Source: Qipengyuania proteolytica (lineage in GTDB: Bacteria > Pseudomonadota > Alphaproteobacteria > Sphingomonadales > Sphingomonadaceae). From it: DNA of 64,000 nucleotides. The notes below the pieces were generated by a model that was not told the DNA's origin, did no database searches, and saw only the letters and a list, made by a program, of their open reading frames with translations. The translations under genes and the position numbers were made by a program. Positions 43,893 to 52,080 of this stretch are shown one piece after another. Where the stretch lies: contig NZ_JAIGNN010000001.1 of assembly GCF_019711565.1 (NCBI RefSeq), positions 434,001-498,000 of the forward strand, written 5' to 3'. Numbering within the stretch: the stretch's first letter is position 1; each line of letters starts with the position of its first letter.

Positions 43893-44642
43893 CTAGCTAT
43901 CGAGCCAGGCGATCGCTTCGTCCATCTGCTCGAGCTCGAAAGCCTTGATCTCGGCTTTTACGAAGGCGCTGGTGAACTCGGCGTAGCGCCTTAGCCAACG
44001 CGGCCCGCCGACTATGGCATAGCGTTCGAGCTTGCGGGCTATGTCGAGCTTCCCTGCGAGCACGTCGCGGCTGAGCAGGCGATCGAGATCGAAACCGTGC
44101 CAACTGCGGATCACAAGCAAGAGCTTGCGACAGGCGGCATCTACGAGCCGCTTCCGGACCATCGCGACACCCCGCTCCGATTCTTCGCGATCAAGGCGTC
44201 CGGATAGCTCATAGGCAGCTATAGCCGGCTTGCCGATGTCGAGTTCGTGCAGGGCTCCCATATGTGGCGCATCGGCCTCCTCAAGCACCCAGGCACGCGC
44301 CGCGTCCGCCTCGTCCTCGTCATAGACCTCATAGACCACTCCCGGCAGCAGCGCGCTCTCGAGCCTCGACCCGGTCCGGACCCAGTCATCGTCGGAGAGA
44401 ATGGCGATCCGGTCCAGGCCGTAAACCCACCTGATGAGGCTGGGCATGTGGGCCAGCTCGATCGCGACGGCAGCAAACGTGAATCCGGAAACGGCAGTCA
44501 CGTCGATCAGCAGGTTGCCGCCGCCGCCGGCCTGGTTGCGCTCTTTCGCGAAGTCCACCAGCCGCTCGGCGTCGGCTTGCTGGAACTCGGCAATCACCAC
44601 GAGGCGATGGGCCTTCTCGGAAATTCTCTCGATGTCGATCAT
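43893..44642 (-). CDS. Double SpoIIAA-like (STAS) protein
   Basis: A 249-residue protein made of two SpoIIAA-like units. The first (about 1-118) has LVVIAEFQQADAERLVDFAKE, LLIDVTAVSGF and IRWVYGLDRIAILSDDDWVR; the second (about 128-249) repeats the plan with AYELSGRLDREE, KLLLVIRSWHGFDL, KLERYAIVGGPRWLRRY and FELEQMDEAIAWLDS. Single-domain members are common; tandem ones are less so. The function of this group is unsettled (lipid- or partner-binding). ATG 44642 (MIDIERIS) is preferred over 44678. Confidence 0.75.
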   Translation of the reverse strand: MIDIERISEKAHRLVVIAEFQQADAERLVDFAKERNQAGGGGNLLIDVTAVSGFTFAAVAIELAHMPSLIRWVYGLDRIAILSDDDWVRTGSRLESALLPGVVYEVYDEDEADAARAWVLEEADAPHMGALHELDIGKPAIAAYELSGRLDREESERGVAMVRKRLVDAACRKLLLVIRSWHGFDLDRLLSRDVLAGKLDIARKLERYAIVGGPRWLRRYAEFTSAFVKAEIKAFELEQMDEAIAWLDS

Positions 44643-44692
44643 GCAGCGGGGATAGGGGCGGTGCTGGCCCCCTGTCATTGATCGAGATCAAG

Positions 44693-45418
44693 TCACAGTC
44701 CACGCCAGATCTTCGCCTGCACCCCGTCCCGCGCGCCGAACCGCGCCTTGTCGCAAGCCTTGGGCATGAAGCGTTTGTCGTAGCAGAGGCGCAGTTCCTC
44801 CAGCCAACCGCGCGCGTTCAGTTTTACGCCGACCGCCTCGGGCATCCAGCCGGGGTTGGCGTCGACGAAGCGGGTGCGGATCGTGCCTGCGGTGAGGCCA
44901 TCCTCGCGGCTCACGCGGTCGAAATCGGGCCAGCGCAGGCCATTCCAGAGGATGCGTGTGACCTTGAAATAGGTCGCCGGGCGGCGCGCCATGCAACTGC
45001 CGTGCTTCACCCATTGCCGCGCGAGCAGGCTGGCCGAGGGCGAGAGGCACATGTTGGGGCTGAGGTCGCGTGCGGTGAGCTGGCGCTGCGATCCGCACCA
45101 TTGCGGCCAGCTCCGCCCGCTTTCGGGCCAGAGGCCGTGGACGACCATGCCGAAGCGCCCGTCGCGCCCGGAGCATTGCCGCGCGTGGCGGGCCTGCCGC
45201 TCGCGGGTCTTGCAGAACTCGGGGCTCCAGCTGACCGCCAGCGTATAGCCGCTCACGGGCAGGCGGCGAGCGGGGCCGTCGGCGGTTATGGTCGGGACAC
45301 CCACCTGCGCTGGCACGCGGCACTGGTATGATTGCGCAGCGGCAGGCGCGGACAGCGCAGCGAGCGCCAGCGCGGCGACCGTGCGGCTAAAGCGGATCGA
45401 CTGGGGTATTGTTGTCAC
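44693..45418 (-). CDS. Ribonuclease T2 family protein
   Basis: A 241-residue secreted protein: signal peptide RFSRTVAALALAALSAPAAAQ, then an RNase T2 fold with CAS I FGMVVHGLWPE and CAS II RQWVKHGSC, plus eight or more Cys for disulfides. The CAS I and CAS II His residues are present, but the Glu normally found in the E-W-x-K-H-G core of CAS II is Gln. It would degrade RNA in the periplasm. GTG 45418 overlaps the preceding gene by 32 bases, the best start giving a signal peptide. Confidence 0.85.
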   Translation of the reverse strand: MTTIPQSIRFSRTVAALALAALSAPAAAQSYQCRVPAQVGVPTITADGPARRLPVSGYTLAVSWSPEFCKTRERQARHARQCSGRDGRFGMVVHGLWPESGRSWPQWCGSQRQLTARDLSPNMCLSPSASLLARQWVKHGSCMARRPATYFKVTRILWNGLRWPDFDRVSREDGLTAGTIRTRFVDANPGWMPEAVGVKLNARGWLEELRLCYDKRFMPKACDKARFGARDGVQAKIWRGL

Positions 45419-45827
45419 CGGCGAACCACGCGCGCGCATCGGCGCGGAAAAGATAGGCAAGCGCCACGACCGCCGCGACGACCGAAGCGAGGTCCGCGAT
45501 CATCGCGCCATTGGGCTTGGCGGCGAGCAAGGCGGTGATCGCGCTGTAGCCGGCATAGGCGACCAGCAGCGCCAGCACATAGCGCGCTGCGCCGAGGCGC
45601 GAGAGGACGATCGCCGCCCAGAACACCAGCGCAAGGACGCAGAACATGGCGACCGACGACAGCAGCAGCACGAAGCCCATCCCCCGGGTGTTCGCGCCGG
45701 TCTGGGTCAGCACGGCGGCATCGGCCTGCTCCGCCAGATTGGCCCAGCCGAGGCCGGTCGACAGCAGGCTGAGCACGACCGAGAGCAGGAACCACAGCTC
45801 GAACCGACCGATCGATACAGGTTTCAT
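45387..45827 (-). CDS. Membrane protein, paralogue of 45912-46352
   Basis: A 146-residue protein with four hydrophobic segments. It opens MKPVSIGRFELWFLLSVVLSLLS and ends LFRADARAWFAGDNN, closely matching the opening and ending of the neighbouring 146-residue protein, so the pair arose by tandem duplication. Middle sequences have diverged. No family is recognised. A 32-base 3' overlap with the RNase T2 gene suggests cotranscription. Confidence 0.7.
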   Translation of the reverse strand: MKPVSIGRFELWFLLSVVLSLLSTGLGWANLAEQADAAVLTQTGANTRGMGFVLLLSSVAMFCVLALVFWAAIVLSRLGAARYVLALLVAYAGYSAITALLAAKPNGAMIADLASVVAAVVALAYLFRADARAWFAGDNNTPVDPL

Positions 45828-45911
45828 ACGCGCCCCTCTCTCCTGGCGATCGCATGGCGGATTGTGCGGGGCGGGTAAAGCCGCGGGCCGCGACAGGCCA
45901 CAATTGCCGCG

Positions 45912-46352
45912 TCAGTCGCCGCCGCGTCCGCGTTTCTCGGCGAACCACGCCTTCGCATCGGGACGGAAGAGGAAGAAGATCGCCGCAGCCAGCAATGCCG
46001 TGCCGATGACGCCCGGCACCTGCATCAGGCTGAACCCGCCGGCCATCTCGATCCCGGCGGGGAAGGTGAACAGCGTCCAGGCCAGCATCGCTACAAGGAC
46101 CCACTTTACCACCTCGATCCGCAGCACGGAGATGAGGAACCACAGTGCGGCATTGAGCGCGAGCCCGAAGGCCGCCCCGCCGAGGATTGTGGCCATGGCG
46201 AAATCGCCCGCGTCCGCGCTGACGCCGGAGGAGGCGAGCTCGGCAGCGGTCATTTCGGTCAGCATGTCCCAGCTGAGCAGCAGGCCCAGCAGCCCGACGA
46301 TGACCGAGGCCCAGTAGAGCCAGTCGAACTTGCGGATTGAATCGGGCTTCAT
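45912..46352 (-). CDS. Membrane protein, paralogue of 45387-45827
   Basis: A 146-residue, four-segment membrane protein: MKPDSIRKFDWLYWASVIVGLLGLLLSWDML at the start, VVKWVLVAMLAWTLF in the middle and FFLFRPDAKAWFAEKRGRGGD at the end. The start and end correspond to the downstream paralogue. The 5' end lies 45 bases from the nadC stop. Function unknown; the shared F-R-x-D-A-x-A-W-F-A end is the main landmark. Confidence 0.7.
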   Translation of the reverse strand: MKPDSIRKFDWLYWASVIVGLLGLLLSWDMLTEMTAAELASSGVSADAGDFAMATILGGAAFGLALNAALWFLISVLRIEVVKWVLVAMLAWTLFTFPAGIEMAGGFSLMQVPGVIGTALLAAAIFFLFRPDAKAWFAEKRGRGGD

Positions 46353-46397
46353 TTGCTCCCCCTCGCGTAGCTTTCTCGCGCGGGAAGTGCCCTGAAT

Positions 46398-47258
46398 TTA
46401 CAGCGGGGTAAAGTCCAGACCGATGTCTGCGGCAGGCGCGCTTTGCGTGAGGCGACCGACGGATACGTAGTCGACCCCCGTCGCCGCCTTGGCCCTGATC
46501 GTGTCGAGGTTGATGCCGCCGCTCGCCTCGGTGGGCACGCGGCCTGCGACCAACGCGACCGCTTCGTGCAGCACGGGCGGCTCCATATTGTCGAGCAGCA
46601 GGCGGGTTGCGCCCGCTTCGAGTGCGGGCTCGATCTGGTCGATCCGGTCGACTTCGCAGATGATGTCCTTCACCCCCGCCTCGACCGCACGGCGCACTGC
46701 CTCGCCGACCGATCCGGCGACGAGGACGTGGTTGTCCTTGATCATCGCCGCGTCCCACAGGCCCATGCGGTGGTTCGATCCGCCGCCCATGCGCACGGCG
46801 TATTTCTCGAGATGGCGCAGGCCGGGAATGGTCTTGCGCGTGTCGAGCAGGGTGCAGTCCGGGTTATCCATCGCGGCGACATACCCGGCGACCATGGTTG
46901 CTATACCGGACAGGTGCTGGACGGTGTTCAGCGCGCTTCGCTCCGCCGTGAGCATGGCGCGGGCATTGCCTTCGAGCCGCATCAGGTCCGTCCCGGCGGG
47001 AACGCTGGCGCCTTCCTCCACGAGGATTTCGATGGTCATGTCGGGATCGAGCGCACGGAAGAAGGCCTCGGCCACGGGCAGCCCCGCGACATGGATCGCA
47101 TCGCGCGTGTCCATCACGCCCGAGAAGCGCGCCCCTGCCGGGATCACGCTTTCGCTGGTGACGTCGACCCCGCCGCCGGGCAGGCCCTCGCCGAGATCCT
47201 CGGCGAGCGTATCCTGCACGAACTGGTCAAGGTCGAAGCCTTCGAGAGCGAATGCCAT
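46398..47258 (-). CDS. nadC: Nicotinate-nucleotide pyrophosphorylase (carboxylating)
   Basis: A 286-residue quinolinate phosphoribosyltransferase, making nicotinate mononucleotide for NAD synthesis. Landmarks are FVQDTLAEDLGEG, GDVTS-like GGVDVTSESVIP, TAERSALNTVQHLSGIAT, LLDTRKTIPGLRHLEKYAVRMGGGSNHRMGL, IKDNHV, ICEVDRIDQI and EASGGINLDTI. Starts at ATG 47258, sharing one base with the stop of the LytTR gene (TGATG). No nadA or nadB is adjacent. Confidence 0.95.
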   Translation of the reverse strand: MAFALEGFDLDQFVQDTLAEDLGEGLPGGGVDVTSESVIPAGARFSGVMDTRDAIHVAGLPVAEAFFRALDPDMTIEILVEEGASVPAGTDLMRLEGNARAMLTAERSALNTVQHLSGIATMVAGYVAAMDNPDCTLLDTRKTIPGLRHLEKYAVRMGGGSNHRMGLWDAAMIKDNHVLVAGSVGEAVRRAVEAGVKDIICEVDRIDQIEPALEAGATRLLLDNMEPPVLHEAVALVAGRVPTEASGGINLDTIRAKAATGVDYVSVGRLTQSAPAADIGLDFTPL

Positions 47259-48055
47259 CAATGCACGAATCGCGCCACGACGTCGCGGTAGCTCCGCGAA
47301 ACCTTCACTTCGGCGCCGCTATCCAGCACGAGGAAGCATTCGCCATTGGTATGCGGTTTCACCTGCCGAACCTGGTCGAGGTTGACGATAGTCGAGCGGT
47401 GGACGCGCTGGAACTTGCGCGGGTCGAGGCGGCGCTCGAGGTCCTTCATCGTTTCGCGCAGGATCAGCGAATTGTCGCCGGTGTAGATGCACATGTAGTC
47501 GCCGGCGGCCTCGATATGCTCGATCGTGTCGGTCTCGACGCGGAAGATCTGGCCGCGGTCCTTGACGTTGATGAGCTTCTCGTAGCGGCTGGCAGCCTCG
47601 GATTCGTCACCCGCAAGCTCCTCGGCGGCCTCGGGCGCGACTTCGGACAGCACGCTCTTGAGCTTTTCCGCCTCCTCGGTCGATTTCTTCTCCGCAAGGC
47701 GCTGGCGCACGCGTTCGATCGTGTCCGCTAGCTTGTCCTCGTCGACCGGCTTCATCAGGTAATTGACCGCATTGGCCTCGAACGCGCGGATCGCATGTTC
47801 CTGGAACGCGGTGACGAAGACGAACAGCGGCGGGTCGATTTCCATCACCCCTTGGACGACCGAAAAGCCGTCGAACCCGGGCATCTGGATGTCGAGGAAG
47901 ACGAGGTCCGGTTTCAGCGTCTTGATCGCGCGGATCGCCTCGCGGCCGTTCTGGCAGGTTTCGATGATCTCCACGTCCTCGAACGGTTCGAGGCGCAGCT
48001 GGAGGCCCTGGATGGCGAGCTTTTCGTCGTCGACGAGGATGGTTCTGATGGTCAT
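47258..48055 (-). CDS. LytTR family response regulator (second pair)
   Basis: A 265-residue regulator with a receiver domain (ILVDDEKLAIQGL, phospho-acceptor in VFLDIQMPGFDG, Lys in NYLMKPVDED), a Glu/Lys-rich linker (about 120-160) and a LytTR DNA-binding domain (AAGDYMCIYTGD, FQRVHRSTIVNLDQVRQV, KVSRSYRDVVARF). The linker is longer than in the 11393-12142 paralogue. Overlaps its kinase gene by 4 bases and nadC by 1. Confidence 0.93.
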   Translation of the reverse strand: MTIRTILVDDEKLAIQGLQLRLEPFEDVEIIETCQNGREAIRAIKTLKPDLVFLDIQMPGFDGFSVVQGVMEIDPPLFVFVTAFQEHAIRAFEANAVNYLMKPVDEDKLADTIERVRQRLAEKKSTEEAEKLKSVLSEVAPEAAEELAGDESEAASRYEKLINVKDRGQIFRVETDTIEHIEAAGDYMCIYTGDNSLILRETMKDLERRLDPRKFQRVHRSTIVNLDQVRQVKPHTNGECFLVLDSGAEVKVSRSYRDVVARFVH

Positions 48056-49290
48056 GTCGTTTGCGGTGCTTTCGGGGGGCTTTGCAGCGAATTAACGGGT
48101 GAGGGGCCCGCAGGTTTCGGGGATGCTGCAGTTTGGGGGGCGCTTTCTGGCGCTGCGGTTAACGCGGCGGGCGCTTCGTCCGATTCCAGGGGCAGTTCGA
48201 TGAGAACCGAGAACCCCCCGCTTTCGGGCGAGCGGATTTCGAAGCGATGCTCCTCGCCATAGGCCTGGGCGAGGCGGTCGCGAATATTGGTGAGGCCGAC
48301 GCCGGTCGAATCGCGCCGGGCGCGGCTGGGGCGCACGGCGGGCAGGCCGTCCTCGACATTGTCGACCGCCATGCCGGGTCCGGAATCGGACACGGTGACC
48401 CGCAGGCGCGGTCCCACGGCCTGCGCGATCACGCTGATTTCGGCGCCTTCCTCCAGCGGGCTGACGGCGTATTTGATCGCGTTCTCGACCAGCGGCTGGA
48501 GCAGCATGGCGGGCAGGCAGGCCTTCGCCGCCTCCGGATCGACGCGGAAAGTGGTGCGCAACCGTTCCTCGAAGCGCATGCGCTCGATATCGAGGTAGAG
48601 CTTCAGCGTCTCCACTTCCTGCTCGACGGTGACCTTGCCGCCGGGCTGGGTGACGAGCGTGTGGCGCAGGAAGCTGGACAGCCGCGTCAGCATCGCATTG
48701 GCGGTCTCGGTCTGCTTCAACAGCACCAGCGTGCTGATCGAATTGAGCGTATTGAACAGGAAATGCGGGTTGAGCTGATAGCGCAGCATGGCGAGCTGCG
48801 CGCTGGTCGCCTGCGCCTCGAGCCGTTCGAGCCGGTCCGCCTGTTCCTCCACCTGGAGGAAGAAATTGATCGCGTAATACAGCGCCGACCAGGCGCCGAG
48901 CAGCACGAGGTCGATGAAGTAGATGCCGACGAAGAGGCTGGCGAAATTGCCCGTGCTCGCCCCGCCCGCGACATCGAGCACCCAGCTGTCGATGAAGGCA
49001 TAGACGCCGGTAGCGAGGCCGAGGACGAGGGCCGTGACGCCCCAGGTGACGATCGGCTTCTGCTTGATCAGCTGGCTGTAGACCACCGCAAGGATCAGGC
49101 TGATCGAGAAACCGGTGATCGTCGCGATCAGGATGATGACGAGCCGGTCGGCCGGCTGGCCGTTGGCGAGCGCGGACATGGCGCGCAGCATCGTCGCGCC
49201 GCCCCAGCCTGCCAGCTGGAGGTTCCAGAACGCCTGGTTCTTGTTGGCGAAGAACGGCGTCGGACGGATGGGCAACACGGCCATGGCCAT
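48052..49290 (-). CDS. LytS/YehU-type sensor histidine kinase (second pair)
   Basis: A 412-residue kinase with four membrane segments (about 25-40, 48-75, 80-105, 115-140), the phospho-acceptor box RYQLNPHFLFNTLNSISTL, the N box LLQPLVENAIKYAV and G boxes SDSGPGMAVDNVEDGLP and STGVGLTNIRDRLAQAY. The C-terminus carries a 40-residue Ala/Pro-rich tail. It shares the layout of the kinase at 10171-11400. Divergent from the HD-domain gene across 75 bases. Confidence 0.92.
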   Translation of the reverse strand: MAMAVLPIRPTPFFANKNQAFWNLQLAGWGGATMLRAMSALANGQPADRLVIILIATITGFSISLILAVVYSQLIKQKPIVTWGVTALVLGLATGVYAFIDSWVLDVAGGASTGNFASLFVGIYFIDLVLLGAWSALYYAINFFLQVEEQADRLERLEAQATSAQLAMLRYQLNPHFLFNTLNSISTLVLLKQTETANAMLTRLSSFLRHTLVTQPGGKVTVEQEVETLKLYLDIERMRFEERLRTTFRVDPEAAKACLPAMLLQPLVENAIKYAVSPLEEGAEISVIAQAVGPRLRVTVSDSGPGMAVDNVEDGLPAVRPSRARRDSTGVGLTNIRDRLAQAYGEEHRFEIRSPESGGFSVLIELPLESDEAPAALTAAPESAPQTAASPKPAGPSPVNSLQSPPKAPQTT

Positions 49291-49365
49291 GCCCTCTAGC
49301 CCAATTGCGACGAACTGCGCCAGTCGCTACACTGCATCCTGCAGGCAGAGCGAGGGAGAGGTGCG

Positions 49366-49977
49366 ATGGGCATTCAGGAAAATATCGAGCATTCGGCCAT
49401 GGAACGCGCGAAATTCCGCGAGATGAAGGAAGGCACTAAGGAAGACTGGCAGCTGATCGCGGGCGAGTATCGCGAGTTTGCCAAGGGACTGGCCGATCGC
49501 GTGCTCGACCACCTGAAGCTGCTCGACGGCGATTTCGGCGGGTTCCCCGTGTGCCGGCTCGAGCATTCGCTGCAGACCGCGACTCGCGCCCATCGCGACG
49601 GGCGCGACGAGCGCTACGTCGTCATGGCGCTGCTGCACGACATCGGCGACACGCTGGGCAGTTACAACCATCCCGAAGTCGCCGCCTCGATCATCAAGCC
49701 CTTCGTGAGCGAGGAAGAGCACTGGATCTGCCAGAACCACGGCGCTTTCCAGGGCTATTACTATTTCCACTTCCTCGGGATGGACCAGAATGCGCGCGAG
49801 AAATTCCGCGACCACCCGTATTTCGAGGCCTGCCGCGAATTCTGCGAGAAATACGACCAGGCGGCGTTCGACCCCGATTACGATAGCGAACCGCTCGAGT
49901 TCTTCGAACCTATGGTGCGCCGGGTGATGGAAAAGCCACTCGCCTCGGCCTACGCCAAGGCGCTCGAGGAAGAGTAG
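49366..49977 (+). CDS. HD domain phosphohydrolase
   Basis: A 203-residue metal-dependent HD protein. Metal ligands appear in CRLEHSLQTATRAHRDGRDERYVVMALLHDIGD, the paired His-Asp of LLHDIGD being the HD motif, and a later Asn-His (ICQNHGAFQGYYYFHF). It resembles the HD family of putative phosphonate/inositol-type dioxygenase-related proteins (YxxH-rich) but substrate cannot be assigned. Its stop lies 3 bases from that of the convergent DsbA-like gene. Confidence 0.85.
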   Translation: MGIQENIEHSAMERAKFREMKEGTKEDWQLIAGEYREFAKGLADRVLDHLKLLDGDFGGFPVCRLEHSLQTATRAHRDGRDERYVVMALLHDIGDTLGSYNHPEVAASIIKPFVSEEEHWICQNHGAFQGYYYFHFLGMDQNAREKFRDHPYFEACREFCEKYDQAAFDPDYDSEPLEFFEPMVRRVMEKPLASAYAKALEEE

Positions 49978-49980
49978 GCC

Positions 49981-50664
49981 TCAGCCCGCCGCGTCGAGCG
50001 CTTCGGCGAGGCGTTCGGCCGGCACCAGCCCCTCGATCACCTGATCGCCTGCGACCCAGCTCGGCGTGCCCGAGAAGCCCAGCGTGCGCGCCAGCACCAT
50101 GGTGTTGGCGATTTCCGCGGTCGCCTCGTCCGACGCGATGAAGGCCTGTGCTGCGGCCATGTCGAGACCTGCGGTCTGCGCGGCGCGCGCGATGGTCGCG
50201 TCGCTCGGCGGGCCCTGTTCGAACATGGCGTGGTAGAAGGCGGAGTACCTGCCCTGCTTCGCAGCGGCCAGCGCCATGCGCGCAGCGGTCTCGCTGCCGT
50301 CGAAAATCGGCCATTCGCGCACGACGATCTTGAGGTCGGGGTCGGCGGCAATCATCTGGTCGATCTGGGCGATGCTCTGGCGGCAGTAGGTGCAGCCGTA
50401 ATCGGTGAACTTGACCAGCACCTTCGAACCGTTCGGATTGCCCAGCACCGCGCCGGGGAAGGGCAGGCGGACCTGCGCGTCGACCTGCGCCAGACGGTCC
50501 TGCGCCTGGCCCTGCTGATAGGCCTCGGCCATCTCGGGCAGGATGTCGGCATTGGCGAGGAGGTATTCGCGCGTCTGCGCATTGCCCAGCCCGCTGTAGG
50601 ACCAGATCGCGGCCCCGAGAAAGCCGAAGACGAGCGCCAGCAGCGCGGTGACCAGGTGCTTCAT
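49981..50664 (-). CDS. DsbA family thiol oxidoreductase
   Basis: A 227-residue periplasmic thioredoxin-fold protein. N-terminal membrane anchor or signal VTALLALVFGFLGAAIWSY, a leading helical segment, then the active site TDYGCTYCRQS (Cys91/Cys94), and the cis-Pro loop FSGTPSWVAGD. It belongs to the DsbA/ScsC-like group with a COG1651-type N-terminal extension. The ATG at 50664 gives the conserved start; the longer frame is a shadow of the M48 gene. It follows the M48 gene by 23 bases. Confidence 0.92.
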   Translation of the reverse strand: MKHLVTALLALVFGFLGAAIWSYSGLGNAQTREYLLANADILPEMAEAYQQGQAQDRLAQVDAQVRLPFPGAVLGNPNGSKVLVKFTDYGCTYCRQSIAQIDQMIAADPDLKIVVREWPIFDGSETAARMALAAAKQGRYSAFYHAMFEQGPPSDATIARAAQTAGLDMAAAQAFIASDEATAEIANTMVLARTLGFSGTPSWVAGDQVIEGLVPAERLAEALDAAG

Positions 50665-50687
50665 CGTCCCATTCCCCCTCGGCGCCG

Positions 50688-52070
50688 TCAGCGGCGGCGG
50701 TCGCAGCTGCGACCCTTTTCCATCTCGCACTGCTGTTCCAGCAGGGCGCGGGCCTGCATCCCGATATCCTGCGCACGCAGCCAGTCGGGCGAGCCCTGTG
50801 GCAGGCCGGCCTCGGCCGCCTGCGCGCTGCGCATGGCGAGGCCGTACTGCCCGCTCATCACTTGCTGCTCCGCACTGGCGAGCCGCGCACGCGGCATGTC
50901 GCCCCGCGCCGCATAGACTACGCCGAGCTGGTACCATGCGAAAGGATTGTATCGGTCCCGCCCCACGGCGGCACGCAGGACCTGCTCCGCCTCTTCGTAA
51001 TTGGTGCGGTCTTCGGTCGCGATCAGCGCGTGACCGAACAGGCCCGCGATCAGCGGTTCCGAATTGGTGAGTTCGGTCGCGCGGCGCAGCGGATCGAGCG
51101 CTTCGGCCGGACGACCCGATTCGAGCAGCACCTGGCCCTTCAACTCGAGGAAATAGGGATCTTCCGGATTGCGTGCGAGCAGGCTGTCCGCCGCTTCCAG
51201 CGCCCGGTCGACACGCGCATTCTTGTGGTGGGCATAGGCGCGCGCATACAGCGCCGGGACGGTCTGGTCGGTTTCTGGATAGTCGCGCAGCGTCTCGTTC
51301 GGCTTCGCGATGTAGCCGGTGAGCTTGGCCTTGATCCGCTCGAACGCCGCCTGCGCCGCGGAATCGGCCGGGCTCTGCCACGCCGGATCCTTCTCGTAGA
51401 CTTCGGTCAGCGTGCGAATCCGATCGCCCGAAAGCGGGTGGGTGCGGTAGAAGCCGGCCTCGTCCGACTGGCTGTAGCCATAACGGAATTCGCGGTTGAG
51501 CAGCTTGCCGAAGAAGCTGAGCGAGCCACGTCCCGAAATGCCCGCCTTGGACAGGTATTCCGCACCGGCAAGGTCGGCGGAAGCCTCTTGCGTGCGGGTG
51601 AAGGAGAGGAAGTTCGCCATCGCCGCCTGCTGGCCCAGTGCCATTGCGGCCATCGCGGCCTCGCCGCCGCCCGCCAGCGCGGCGCCGATGCCGGCGATCA
51701 GCGAAAGCAGCGAAATCTTGGTAGCGTTGCCGTACCCTTCGCCGAAGCGCAGGATATGGCCGCCCGTGATGTGGCCGATTTCGTGGGCGATCACGCCCTG
51801 AACTTCCTCGGCACTGTCGGCAGCCTCGAGCAGGCCGGTGTGGACATAGACTGCCTGTCCGCCAGCCACGAAGGCGTTGATCGAGGGGTCATTGACCAGC
51901 ACGATGTCGACATTGCCCGGTTCAAGACCGGCGGCGACGATCAGCGGCGCGGCGATGTCGTCGAGAAACCGCTCGGTCTCCGCGTCACGCAGGATGCTCT
52001 GCGCGGCTACCGGCTGGGCGGCAAGCGTGGCAGCGGCAAGGAAGGCGAGCAGGCGGGCAAGCAGGCGCAT
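50688..52070 (-). CDS. M48 family metalloprotease with TPR region (BepA-like)
   Basis: A 460-residue periplasmic metalloprotease. Signal peptide FLAAATLAAQPVAAQ, then an M48 domain with the zinc motif HEIGH (His106, Glu107, His110) in VIAHEIGHITGGH, and GAEYLSKAGIS with the third ligand. From about 260 it has TPR-like helices (ALYARAYAHHKNARVDRALEAAD and related repeats). This is the BepA/YfgC plan: outer membrane protein quality control. Placement beside a DsbA-type protein fits periplasmic folding, by inference. Confidence 0.93.
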   Translation of the reverse strand: MRLLARLLAFLAAATLAAQPVAAQSILRDAETERFLDDIAAPLIVAAGLEPGNVDIVLVNDPSINAFVAGGQAVYVHTGLLEAADSAEEVQGVIAHEIGHITGGHILRFGEGYGNATKISLLSLIAGIGAALAGGGEAAMAAMALGQQAAMANFLSFTRTQEASADLAGAEYLSKAGISGRGSLSFFGKLLNREFRYGYSQSDEAGFYRTHPLSGDRIRTLTEVYEKDPAWQSPADSAAQAAFERIKAKLTGYIAKPNETLRDYPETDQTVPALYARAYAHHKNARVDRALEAADSLLARNPEDPYFLELKGQVLLESGRPAEALDPLRRATELTNSEPLIAGLFGHALIATEDRTNYEEAEQVLRAAVGRDRYNPFAWYQLGVVYAARGDMPRARLASAEQQVMSGQYGLAMRSAQAAEAGLPQGSPDWLRAQDIGMQARALLEQQCEMEKGRSCDRRR

Positions 52071-52080
52071 TGCGGCCCTT

